Positions 1-5,986 of a DNA stretch of 8,859 nt are shown here, one piece after another. The notes below the pieces were generated by a model that saw only the letters and a list, made by a program, of their open reading frames with translations, was not told the origin of the DNA and did no database searches. Within the stretch, counting starts at the first letter, position 1. Each line of letters opens with the position of its first letter. The DNA is from Oscillospiraceae bacterium (lineage in GTDB: Bacteria; Bacillota; Clostridia; Oscillospirales; Oscillospiraceae): positions 1-8,859 of the forward strand of contig JAHHSD010000059.1 of NCBI GenBank assembly GCA_020025425.1, written 5' to 3'. Position numbers and translations under genes: made by a program.

Positions 1-504
1 GCCTGGGGCGGGGAGATCCGCCTGTACGGGGCGCTCTTTATTTTCCTGGGGGGCGTGCTCTATTTTGCGGGGCCAAGCCGCTGGATGTTGAAAATCGGAT
101 ATTTTCTGGCCGACCTGATCCAGTTTTTTTGGGACATTTTTACCTTCCCGGTGGTTCTAACCAAAAGAATATGGAAAAAAGTTGAACAAATTGCAAAAAC
201 CATCTTTCTTTCTCGGGAGAAATGGTATAGAATAAATCAGATAACTGAGGAATTGTCTGCCGCGCAGCGACGGCGGGACGCCCAAGAGATCAAAGGAGGT
301 CATTATGCGAGTAAAACGCGCGGGGCTGGTTACAAAGCTGGTTATCGTTGTCCTGCTGATCTATATGATGATCTCCTTCCTGGAGATGCGGAATCAGATC
401 CAGACAGCCCAGGTGGAGCGGGACAGCCTGCAAACCCAGGTGACGGATCAGAGACTGAAAAACCAGGAGCTGGCCGAGGCCATCGAAAACAGCGACGATC
501 CTGA
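1..504 (+). CDS. yabQ: Spore cortex biosynthesis protein YabQ-like (5' partial)
   Basis: The reading frame is open from the first base and gives 167 visible residues; the N-terminus lies outside the window. YabQ is a membrane protein needed for spore cortex formation in Bacillus. The visible part starts with a GEIRLYG stretch (residues 4-10) and a hydrophobic segment (about 8-25). A second hydrophobic/aromatic stretch (about 31-55) follows, then a basic tail ending in EKWYRI near residue 77. This resembles the second half of YabQ, and the following divIC and S1-domain genes support it through conserved order. The frame then continues past the divIC start and stops only at 502-504. The last roughly 65 residues are therefore read out of frame over divIC and are G/P/D-rich low-complexity sequence. 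That tail may be an artefact of a lost stop codon rather than a real domain. Family assignment rests on pattern and synteny. Confidence 0.75.
   Translation, partial: AWGGEIRLYGALFIFLGGVLYFAGPSRWMLKIGYFLADLIQFFWDIFTFPVVLTKRIWKKVEQIAKTIFLSREKWYRINQITEELSAAQRRRDAQEIKGGHYASKTRGAGYKAGYRCPADLYDDLLPGDAESDPDSPGGAGQPANPGDGSETEKPGAGRGHRKQRRS
292..300 (+). promoter_or_regulatory. Ribosome binding site of divIC
   Basis: AAAGGAGGT lies 4 nt before the ATG at 305. It is a near-perfect Shine-Dalgarno sequence and fixes the divIC start, even though it sits inside the open frame of the upstream yabQ-like gene. Confidence 0.8.
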
Positions 505-580
505 GATGCTGGAGTCGGTGGCCCGGGACAAGGGCTATGTCAAGCCGGGCGAAACGATTTACGTGGATGTGGCCAATTAA
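305..580 (+). CDS. divIC: Septum formation initiator, DivIC/FtsB family
   Basis: This is a 91-residue bitopic membrane protein of the divisome. In Firmicutes, DivIC pairs with FtsL and DivIB at the septum to control septal peptidoglycan synthesis. The sequence shows a short basic N-terminus (MRVKR) and one transmembrane helix at about residues 8-26. A heptad-rich coiled coil follows (about 27-62, rich in Q, E and L). The C-terminal ARDKGYVKPGETIYVDV block is typical of the family. The length is normal. The start at 305 is set by the strong ribosome binding site 4 nt upstream. It sits between yabQ and an S1-domain gene, the same order as in Bacillus. The first 200 nt overlap the open yabQ frame in another phase, but the divIC frame is the convincing coding frame here. 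Confidence 0.92.
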   Translation: MRVKRAGLVTKLVIVVLLIYMMISFLEMRNQIQTAQVERDSLQTQVTDQRLKNQELAEAIENSDDPEMLESVARDKGYVKPGETIYVDVAN

Positions 581-651
581 GACGGAGAATCTGCCGGAAA
601 ACGGCGTCCGTACTCAGGTGGAAATTTACAAGGAGGATATTTCGGTCAATT

Positions 652-1179
652 ATGGAGTTTGGTGTTGGGTCTATTGTAGAGGGTAAGGTCACTGGAATTA
701 CGAAGTTTGGGGCATTCGTGGCCCTGCCGGAGGGGAGATCCGGCCTGGTCCACATCTCTGAGATCGCCTATTCCTATGTCAATGAGGTTTCGGATCATTT
801 GCAGGTCGGACAGGAGGTCAAGGTCAAGGTCATCGGCATTGATGACAGCAACCGGATCAACCTGTCCATTAAGAAGGTCACCGAGCCGCCCGCTCGCCAG
901 GGCGGACGGCCTGCGCACCAGCAGGGCGACTATACCCCCCGCGAGGGCGGCCGTCAGGGCGGCTATAATTCCCGCCAGGGCGGAGGAAATTCCCGTCAGG
1001 GCGGATACAGCTCCCGTCAGGGGGGCGGCTATACGCCCCGTCCTGCTGCGCCGAAGGAGCCCACTGATTTCGAGGACCGCCTGAAGCAGTTTATGCAGGC
1101 ATCTGACAGCAAGCTGTCCGAGCTGCGTTACCTCGAGAAGAAGGGCGGGAACCGCCGCAGCGGCGGCGGCCGTCGATAA
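652..1179 (+). CDS. yabR: S1-domain RNA-binding protein, YabR-like
   Basis: This 175-residue protein carries a single N-terminal S1 OB-fold (residues about 3-76). Its signature is VGSIVEGKVTGITKFGAFV, then GLVHISEI, and a closing INLSIKK. Residues 81-131 form a low-complexity linker with repeated RQGG units (R82, R101, R108, R115, R122), resembling RGG-type RNA-binding tails. A predicted helix follows (DFEDRLKQFMQASDSKLSELRYLEKK, split here as residues 139-152 and 153-164), and the protein ends in an R/G-rich basic tail. S1 proteins of this kind bind RNA or ribosomes; the exact role in Firmicutes is not settled. The AGGAGG at 631-636 is 15 nt before the ATG, longer than usual, but the ATG matches the known N-terminus of the family. 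The gene is followed by a terminator, so it probably ends the yabQ-divIC unit. Confidence 0.9.
   Translation: MEFGVGSIVEGKVTGITKFGAFVALPEGRSGLVHISEIAYSYVNEVSDHLQVGQEVKVKVIGIDDSNRINLSIKKVTEPPARQGGRPAHQQGDYTPREGGRQGGYNSRQGGGNSRQGGYSSRQGGGYTPRPAAPKEPTDFEDRLKQFMQASDSKLSELRYLEKKGGNRRSGGGRR
958..1033 (+). repeat. Imperfect in-frame repeats encoding SRQGG units
   Basis: Units of the form TCCCGYCAGGGCGGA recur within the S1-protein gene at about 969, 990 and 1011, encoding SRQGGG, SRQGGY and SRQGGG with Y/N spacers. Period is 21 nt (7 codons). They make the low-complexity linker and could change in copy number by slippage. Confidence 0.75.
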
Positions 1180-1203
1180 GGTCGCAGTACGTTTGAACCA
1201 TCG

Positions 1204-1241
1204 GGGTGCGTCGGGATTTCCCGGCGCACCCTCTTTCTTTT
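1204..1241 (+). terminator. Intrinsic terminator after the S1-domain gene
   Basis: A 12-bp stem (1204-1215 with 1220-1231, one G-T pair) encloses an ATTT loop and is followed by TCTTTCTTTT at 1232-1241. It lies 24 nt after the S1 gene stop and separates that gene from the amidohydrolase. It also argues against an upstream GTG start at 1206 for the next gene, since that codon is inside the stem. Confidence 0.88.
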
Positions 1242-1281
1242 GATAAGATCCCTGTGGATGGGGCTGTATCGGATGCCCCGG

Positions 1282-1289
1282 AAAGGAGA
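1282..1289 (+). promoter_or_regulatory. Ribosome binding site deciding the amidohydrolase start
   Basis: AAAGGAGA ends 6 nt before the ATG at 1296. It supports this start over the longer in-frame alternative beginning with GTG at 1206. Confidence 0.75.
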
Positions 1290-1295
1290 CAATCT

Positions 1296-2450
1296 ATGCT
1301 GATTAAAAATGGAACGGTCCATACCATGGACGGCCCGGTGATCGACCGGGGCTTTGTGGCCATTCGGGAGGGCAAGATCGCCCAGGTGGGCGACATGACC
1401 CAGTGCCCGGAGAACTGGGAGGGCGAGGTATATGACGCCAAGGGCGGACACATCCTCCCGGGTTACGTCGACGCCCACTGCCACCTGGGTATGTTCGGGG
1501 ACGCCGTGGGCTTTGAGGGGGACGACGGAAACGAGGCCTCCGACCCCTGCACCCCCCAGCTGCGGGCCATTGACGCCATCAACCCCCTGGACCGCTGCTT
1601 TGAGGAGGCCCGGCGGGGGGGCGTGACGGCAGTGCTCACCGGTCCGGGCAGCGCCAATCCCATCAGCGGCCAGTTTGCCGCCCTGAAAACCAACGGACAC
1701 TGGGTGGATGAGATGATCCTGAAGGCGCCGGCAGCCATGAAGCTGGCCCTGGGCGAGAACCCCAAGATGGTCTACAACGAGCGCCATGAGACCCCCATGA
1801 CCCGCATGGCCATTGCGGCCATCATCCGGGAGAACCTGCGCAAGGCCCTGGAGTACGGCGAGAAGCTGGAGCGGGCGGCGGAGGACGAGGATGAGGAGAA
1901 GCCCGACTACGACGCCAAGCTGGAGGCCCTGCTCCCGGTGGTCCGGGGCGAGCTGCCCGTCCATATCCACGCCCACCGGGCGGACGATATCGCCACCGGC
2001 ATCCGCATCTGCAAGGAATTCGGCCTGAAATACGTCATCGTCCACGGCACCGAGGCCCACCTGATCGCCGACCTGCTGGCCGAGGAGGGGGCGCCCGTCA
2101 TCACCGGCCCCAGCATCGGGGACCGCTCCAAGCCGGAGCTGGCCAACATGACCATTGAGAATCCGGCCCTGCTGACGATGGCCGGGGTCAAGGTGGCCAT
2201 CTGCACCGACCACCCGGAGACCCCGGTGCAGTACCTGCCCATGTGCGCCGGAGTGGCGGTCAAGGGCGGCATGATCCCGGAGGCGGCTCTGGCCGCCATT
2301 ACCCGCTGGCCGGCTGAGATCGCGGGGCTTGGGGACCGGATCGGCACCCTGACCCCGGGCAAGGACGCGGACGTGGTGGTGACCACCGCACACCCCCTGA
2401 ACTGGCTCAGCCGGGTGGAGCTGGTGCTCATCGACGGGGAGCCTGTCTGA
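1296..2450 (+). CDS. Metal-dependent amidohydrolase, imidazolonepropionase-like
   Basis: This 384-residue cytoplasmic protein belongs to the amidohydrolase superfamily of metal-dependent TIM-barrel hydrolases. The N-terminal beta-sandwich (MLIKNGTVHTMDG, then GFVAIREGKIAQVG) is followed by GGHILPGYVDAHCHLG with the H61/H63 metal pair. Further likely metal or active-site positions are VHIHAH (222-227), VHGTEAH with H250, and CTDHPETP with D305. The C-terminal LTPGKDADVVV and LVLIDGEPV strands complete the small domain. Residues 196-204 form a very acidic loop (EDEDEEKPD). Substrate cannot be read from the sequence; hydrolysis of a C-N bond in a cyclic amide or amino acid derivative is possible. 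The start at 1296 is chosen because AAAGGAGA lies 6 nt upstream and the protein then begins at the conserved LIKNG strand. An in-frame GTG at 1206 is inside the preceding terminator. No clear partner gene is adjacent. Confidence 0.9.
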   Translation: MLIKNGTVHTMDGPVIDRGFVAIREGKIAQVGDMTQCPENWEGEVYDAKGGHILPGYVDAHCHLGMFGDAVGFEGDDGNEASDPCTPQLRAIDAINPLDRCFEEARRGGVTAVLTGPGSANPISGQFAALKTNGHWVDEMILKAPAAMKLALGENPKMVYNERHETPMTRMAIAAIIRENLRKALEYGEKLERAAEDEDEEKPDYDAKLEALLPVVRGELPVHIHAHRADDIATGIRICKEFGLKYVIVHGTEAHLIADLLAEEGAPVITGPSIGDRSKPELANMTIENPALLTMAGVKVAICTDHPETPVQYLPMCAGVAVKGGMIPEAALAAITRWPAEIAGLGDRIGTLTPGKDADVVVTTAHPLNWLSRVELVLIDGEPV

Positions 2451-2497
2451 ATCTTTTTGCAAAATTCACAAATTGGACTAGATTTTTTTGCGCGGTG

Positions 2498-2506
2498 TGG
2501 TATAAT
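2498..2506 (+). promoter_or_regulatory. Extended -10 promoter of hpf
   Basis: TGGTATAAT is a perfect extended -10 element (TGn followed by TATAAT at 2501-2506), set in an A+T-rich gap. There is no good -35 at 16-18 nt; TTGGAC at 2473-2478 is 22 nt away. A housekeeping-sigma extended -10 promoter is inferred. Transcription would begin near 2513, giving a leader of about 60 nt. Confidence 0.72.
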
Positions 2507-2514
2507 AAAGACAA

Positions 2515-2559
2515 GAAACGGGGCTACCGTTTCCAAAACGTCAGCCCCCGCCCGGGGGC
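2515..2559 (+). promoter_or_regulatory. Two hairpins in the hpf leader
   Basis: The first hairpin pairs GAAACGG (2515-2521) with CCGTTTC (2527-2533) around a 5-nt loop, almost at the expected 5' end of the transcript. The second pairs GCCCCC (2544-2549) with GGGGGC (2554-2559) around a GCCC loop and ends 1 nt before the AAAGGAG ribosome binding site (2561-2567). Neither is followed by a T-run, so they are not terminators. Roles in mRNA stability or in access to the ribosome binding site are possible but inferred. Confidence 0.55.
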
Positions 2560-2576
2560 GAAAGGAGCGGAAACTT

Positions 2577-3128
2577 ATGAAGTTTGTGTTTACGGACAAG
2601 AAGATCACCCTGCCCGCCGCGGTACACGCCTATGCTGAGAAAAAGGTAGGTAAGCTTGACCGTTTCTTCAAGGAGGATGCCACAGCCAACATCACGTTCA
2701 GTGTGGAGAAGGAGCGCTACAACCGAGTGGAAATCACCATCCGCTCCAGCGGCACCATCTTCCGCGTGTCTGAGAGCACCTCCGATATGCACGCATCCAT
2801 TGACGCCGCAGTGACCACCCTGGAGCGTCAGATCCGCAAGAATAAGACCCGTCTGGAGAAGCGCCTGCGTCAGGGAGCCTTCGAGCGGGTGGTGGACGAG
2901 TCCGAGATCTCCACCTTCGCCCCTGAGGAGACGGAGGAGGGCGAATACAGACTGGTCCGCAGCAAGAAATTCCCCATCAAGCCCATGACCCGGGAGGAGG
3001 CCATCCTCCAGATGAATCTGCTGGGCCACAGCTTCTTCGCCTTCAAGGACGAGGACCGGTCCGGTGCGTTCTCCGTGGTCTATCGCCGCAACGACGGCGG
3101 CTATGGCCTGATTGAGGACGAGGTGTAA
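2577..3128 (+). CDS. hpf: Ribosome hibernation promoting factor, long form
   Basis: This 183-residue protein has the long-HPF layout. An N-terminal S30AE (RaiA/YfiA) domain (residues about 1-100) binds the 30S decoding region, and a C-terminal dimerisation domain (about 124-183) joins two 70S ribosomes into an inactive 100S particle. The first domain shows MKFVFTDKKITLPAAVHAY, the VGKLDRFF turn and the basic RKNKTRLEKRLR helix. The second shows VRSKKFPIKPMTREEAI, then LGHSFFAFKDE and a GGYGLIE end. An acidic linker (EETEEGE) joins them. The start at 2577 is set by AAAGGAG at 2561-2567 and by the conserved N-terminus; in-frame codons back to 2457 are rejected because they read through the promoter. 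The gene has its own extended -10 promoter. In many Firmicutes hpf responds to stationary phase or stress; no sigma-B-like site is seen here. Confidence 0.95.
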   Translation: MKFVFTDKKITLPAAVHAYAEKKVGKLDRFFKEDATANITFSVEKERYNRVEITIRSSGTIFRVSESTSDMHASIDAAVTTLERQIRKNKTRLEKRLRQGAFERVVDESEISTFAPEETEEGEYRLVRSKKFPIKPMTREEAILQMNLLGHSFFAFKDEDRSGAFSVVYRRNDGGYGLIEDEV

Positions 3129-3258
3129 AAAATACATCAGAAATTCTGAAAGACGACAGGAGGCTGTCTATCAAACAGAGAAAGCCCGGTGAGGAAAATT
3201 CAATTCTTTCCCTTTCACAATCAGGAACGTTGTAAAGTGTAGGATTGGAGGTACTGAA

Positions 3259-3852
3259 ATGAAAAATCGGATCATTACTATCAGTCGACAATTTGGCAGC
3301 GGCGGACGAACGATTGGAAAACAGGTGGCCGAGAAGCTGGGCATCCCATGCTACGATCAGGAACTGTTGGTGAAGCTGGCTGAGACGAGCGGCTTTGACG
3401 AGGAGTATTTGAAGAAGCACAGCGAGTCCTACACCGAGTACGGCGGCTGGAACTCCAACGCCATGTCGGGACGCATGGCCTCTCAGATGCTCAATCAGGA
3501 TCTGATTTGGTGGATGCAGCGGGATCTGATCAAGGAATTGGCGGCCAAGGGGTCCTGTGTCTTTGTGGGCCGCTGCGCCAACTACATCCTCCGGGACGAC
3601 GAAAATGCGGACTGCCTGAATGTGTTCATCTATGCCGATATGGAAAGCCGCGCCAAACGCATCGTGGAGCGGTACGGTGAGCGGACCGACTCCCCGGAGA
3701 AGCGTCTGAAGGAGAGCGACAAGCGCCGCCAGGCCTATTATCAGTACTATACCGACATGCAGTGGGCCGACACGAAGAGCTACCATCTCTGCCTGGACAG
3801 CAGTGTGCTGGGCATTGACAAGTGCGCAGAGCTCATTGAGGAGATGTACTAA
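3259..3852 (+). CDS. Cytidylate kinase-like family protein
   Basis: This 197-residue P-loop protein belongs to the cytidylate-kinase-like family (Pfam Cytidylate_kin2), common in gut Clostridia. The nucleotide-binding loop is seen at residues 9-21 (SRQFGSGGRTIGK). It is followed by LGIPCYDQELL, a CVFVGRCANYIL segment that resembles the substrate-binding strand of CMP kinases, and an arginine-rich lid region (ESRAKRIVERYGE, then the DKRRQAYY helix). A nucleoside monophosphate kinase or related phosphotransfer activity is inferred. It is not the canonical cmk, so the true substrate is unknown. GGAGGT at 3247-3252 lies 6 nt before the ATG. The 130-nt gap after hpf contains short inverted repeats but no clear terminator, so the gene may partly depend on hpf read-through. 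Two hairpins follow it. Confidence 0.88.
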   Translation: MKNRIITISRQFGSGGRTIGKQVAEKLGIPCYDQELLVKLAETSGFDEEYLKKHSESYTEYGGWNSNAMSGRMASQMLNQDLIWWMQRDLIKELAAKGSCVFVGRCANYILRDDENADCLNVFIYADMESRAKRIVERYGERTDSPEKRLKESDKRRQAYYQYYTDMQWADTKSYHLCLDSSVLGIDKCAELIEEMY

Positions 3853-3884
3853 AACATGAATCAGGCTTCTTGAAGCCATAGAAA

Positions 3885-3916
3885 TGCCCCCTGTGCGCCT
3901 GCGCGCACAGGGGGCA
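3885..3916 (+). terminator. GC-rich hairpin after the cytidylate kinase-like gene
   Basis: A perfect 14-bp stem (3885-3898 with 3903-3916) has a CTGC loop. The plus-strand downstream sequence, GAATTTC, has only a weak T-run, and the minus-strand side reads TTTCT. It probably acts with the next hairpin to end plus-strand transcription, but could also be a barrier in both directions. Confidence 0.65.
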
Positions 3917-3940
3917 GAATTTCACCCAAAAAGGGAGGAT

Positions 3941-3979
3941 AAAAATATCCCCGTTCGTCTGAACGGGGATATTTTTCTT
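3941..3979. terminator. Bidirectional terminator between convergent genes
   Basis: A perfect 16-bp stem pairs 3941-3956 with 3961-3976 around a GTCT loop. The stem has a five-A run on one side and a five-T run on the other, so a T-run follows the G+C core on both strands. It begins 1 nt after the stop of the minus-strand HAD gene and lies about 90 nt after the plus-strand kinase-like gene, so it can serve both transcripts. Confidence 0.9.
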
Positions 3980-4643
3980 AGAGTATTGGTTCCAGCACAG
4001 TCCGCAGCTCCATCAGACTGTCGCATTTTTTCCAGATCAGTCCCTCCAGCTCCGGGCTGAGGGGGATCAGATCGGGGATCATCACAGTGGGCATCCCAGC
4101 GGCACAGGCGGAGAGAATGCCGTTCCGGCTGTCCTCCACGGCCAGGGCGTGCTCCGGGGCCACGCCCAGACTTTCGCAGGCCAGCTGGTAGATCTCCGGG
4201 TGGGGCTTGCTGTGGGTGACGTGGTCACCGGTGGTGATGGTCTTGAAATAGCGGCCCAGGTCGGTGCGCTCCATGCGGTACAGGGTGCGCTGGTGGCTGG
4301 TGGAGGTGGCCAGAGCGGTGGGGACCTGCCGCTCTTTCAGAAACTCCAGAATCTCATGGACGCCCGGCTTGAGGGGAATGCCGTTCCGGTCTGACCAGGC
4401 CATGGACCGGGCGGAGCAGCTTTGGAGAAATTCCTCCCGGGGGAAGTCCGGGCCGAACAGGTCCAGCATTTTTTGCAGAATGTCGGACCGGCTCTGGCCC
4501 ACAAATTCCAGGTAGCGCTGTCCCACCTGGGGCCAGCCCATCTCCGCGCTGACCGAAAGCCAGGAGTTCTGGCTCACCCGCTCTGTGTCAAAGAGGACGC
4601 CGTCCACGTCAAAGACAACGGCCTGAATCTGGGGCACGCTCAT
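3978..4643 (-). CDS. HAD-family phosphatase (beta-phosphoglucomutase-like)
   Basis: This 221-residue cytoplasmic hydrolase belongs to haloacid dehalogenase superfamily, subfamily I. All four motifs are visible. Motif I is FDVDGVLFDT with nucleophile D12 and acid/base D14; motif II is ATSTS around 112-116; motif III is SKPHPEIY with K146; motif IV is VEDSRNGI with E170/D171. A helical cap (about 20-90) suits a small phosphorylated substrate such as a sugar phosphate, phosphoglycolate or nucleotide, but specificity cannot be read from the sequence. Its ATG overlaps the purD stop as ATGA (4640-4643), implying translational coupling and co-transcription with the purine genes. A link to nucleotide turnover is suggested only by context. 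The stop is directly followed by the bidirectional terminator, so this is the last gene of the purine operon. Confidence 0.92.
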   Translation of the reverse strand: MSVPQIQAVVFDVDGVLFDTERVSQNSWLSVSAEMGWPQVGQRYLEFVGQSRSDILQKMLDLFGPDFPREEFLQSCSARSMAWSDRNGIPLKPGVHEILEFLKERQVPTALATSTSHQRTLYRMERTDLGRYFKTITTGDHVTHSKPHPEIYQLACESLGVAPEHALAVEDSRNGILSACAAGMPTVMIPDLIPLSPELEGLIWKKCDSLMELRTVLEPIL

Positions 4644-5896
4644 ACCTTGCCGATGTCGGTGCGGAAGTGCATGTCCTTCCAGGTGATGTGTCTGGCGGCG
4701 GCGTAGGCGTTGTCGATGGCGGCGGGCAGAGTCTCGCCCAGGGCGGTGACGCCCAGCACGCGGCCGCTGTTGGTGAGGATCTGGCCGTTTTCCCCAAGCT
4801 TCGTACCGGCGTGGAAAACGGTGGAAGACTTGGCCGCCTCCTCGATGCCGGAAATGGGGAGGCCCTTCTCATAGCTGAGGGGGTAGCCGCCGGAGGCCAG
4901 GACAATGCAGCAGGCGGCACCGGATTTCCAGCGGATGTCCAGCTGATCCAGGGTGCCGTCCACGCAGGCCTGGAAAATATCCATCAGGTCGGTGTCCAGC
5001 ATGGACAGGATGGGCTGAGTCTCGGGGTCGCCGAAGCGGGCGTTGTACTCCACCACCTTGGGGCCCTCCTGGGTGAGCATCAGGCCGAAGTAGAGCACGC
5101 CCTTGAAGGGACGGCCCTCCGCCTTCATGGCGGCCACGGTGGGCAGGAAGATCTCCTTCATACAGCGGTCGGCGATCTCGGGGGTGTAGTTGGGGGAGGG
5201 GCAGAAGGCGCCCATGCCGCCGGTGTTGGGGCCCTTGTTGCCGTCATAGGCCCGTTTGTGGTCCTGGCTGGACAGCATGGGGACCAGATGCTCCCCGTCA
5301 CAGAAGGCCAGCACAGTGACCTCGGGGCCCACCATGCACTCCTCGATGACCACAGTGGCGCCGGAGGCGCCGAACTTGTGGTCCTCCATCATCTCCCGGA
5401 CGGCCTGCTCGGCCTCCTCCACGGTGGCGGCCACCACCACGCCCTTGCCCAGGGCCAGGCCGTCGGCCTTGACCACGATGGGGGCGCCCTGGGCGCGGAT
5501 GTAGTCCAGTGCCTTGGGCAGCTCCGTGAAGGTCTCATACTTGGCGGTGGGGATGTGGTACTTCTTCATCAGCTCCTTGGAAAAGGCCTTGCTGGCCTCG
5601 ATGACAGCGGCGTTGGCCCGGGGACCGAAGGCGGGGATGCCGGCCTTCTCCAGGGCGTCTACCATGCCAAGGGCCAGGGGATCGTCAGGGGCGACCATGA
5701 CGAAGTCCATGGCGTTGTCCTTGGCCCAGGCCACCATGGCCTCCACGTCGGTGGCCTTGATCTCCACGCAGGTGGCCACCTGGGCGATACCGGCGTTGCC
5801 GGGGGCGCAGTAGAGCTGGGTCACCTTGGGGCTCTGGGCCAGCTTCCAGCAGATGGCGTGCTCGCGGCCGCCGCCGCCCACAACCAGAACTTTCAT
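4640..5896 (-). CDS. purD: Phosphoribosylamine--glycine ligase (GAR synthetase)
   Basis: PurD catalyses the ATP-dependent joining of phosphoribosylamine and glycine to give GAR, the second step of de novo purine synthesis. The 418-residue length is normal. The N-domain begins MKVLVVGGGGREH and contains VAPDDPLALG (69-78), where many homologues have VGPEXPL. The ATP-grasp domain shows VVKADGLALGKGVVV (141-155), the IEECMVGPE block (184-192), SSQDHKRAYDGNKGPNTGGMG (209-229, read in two parts) and the metal-binding YNARFGDPETQ (284-294). The C-domain ends in FRTDIGKV. The ATG at 5896 is chosen over a longer frame to 5947, because AAGGA lies 8 nt upstream and MKVLVVGGGG is the conserved start; the longer frame would run into a terminator-like hairpin. 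The stop overlaps the HAD gene start by 4 nt. Confidence 0.97.
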   Translation of the reverse strand: MKVLVVGGGGREHAICWKLAQSPKVTQLYCAPGNAGIAQVATCVEIKATDVEAMVAWAKDNAMDFVMVAPDDPLALGMVDALEKAGIPAFGPRANAAVIEASKAFSKELMKKYHIPTAKYETFTELPKALDYIRAQGAPIVVKADGLALGKGVVVAATVEEAEQAVREMMEDHKFGASGATVVIEECMVGPEVTVLAFCDGEHLVPMLSSQDHKRAYDGNKGPNTGGMGAFCPSPNYTPEIADRCMKEIFLPTVAAMKAEGRPFKGVLYFGLMLTQEGPKVVEYNARFGDPETQPILSMLDTDLMDIFQACVDGTLDQLDIRWKSGAACCIVLASGGYPLSYEKGLPISGIEEAAKSSTVFHAGTKLGENGQILTNSGRVLGVTALGETLPAAIDNAYAAARHITWKDMHFRTDIGKV

Positions 5897-5934
5897 TGAA
5901 AACATCCTTTCGGGTTTGGATTGGGAAACGAAAA

Positions 5935-5980
5935 GACATCCCCACACAACTGGGCCGGGGCTTGATCGTGTGGGGATGTT
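5935..5980 (-). terminator. Terminator-like hairpin between purH and purD
   Basis: ACATCCCCACAC (5936-5947) pairs perfectly with GTGTGGGGATGT (5968-5979), with one more G-T pair at 5935/5980 and a 20-nt loop. Read on the minus strand, the stem is followed by CTTTTCGTTT. It starts 7 nt after the purH stop codon and ends about 39 nt before the purD ATG. The large loop and broken T-run suggest partial termination or a processing/stability element rather than a full stop, since purD has no obvious promoter of its own. Confidence 0.7.
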
Positions 5981-5986
5981 GAAAAC

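Noticed and set aside
1240..1270. Possible promoter for the amidohydrolase (TTGATA then TGTATC)
   Set aside because: The spacer is 19 nt and the -10 match is poor, so it is too weak to call, although some promoter after the terminator is likely.
1206..1295. In-frame N-terminal extension of the amidohydrolase from GTG at 1206
   Set aside because: The codon is inside the terminator stem, there is no ribosome binding site, and the protein family begins at the LIKNG strand encoded just after the ATG at 1296.
1128..2462. Long minus-strand open frame of 444 codons opposite the amidohydrolase
   Set aside because: It is compositionally biased, runs through the terminator and has no recognisable domain. 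The plus-strand amidohydrolase has full motif support.
2457..2576. In-frame N-terminal extension of hpf
   Set aside because: It would translate through the promoter and leader hairpins; the conserved start and ribosome binding site support 2577.
3129..3258. Possible terminator or promoter in the gap between hpf and the kinase-like gene
   Set aside because: The inverted repeats (TCAGAA/TTCTGA near 3138 and GACAG/CTGTC near 3155) are short and lack a T-run. TTCACA at 3214 has no -10 element at suitable spacing.
5897..5947. N-terminal extension of purD
   Set aside because: It reads out of the terminator-like hairpin, and PurD proteins begin at MKVLVVGGGG.
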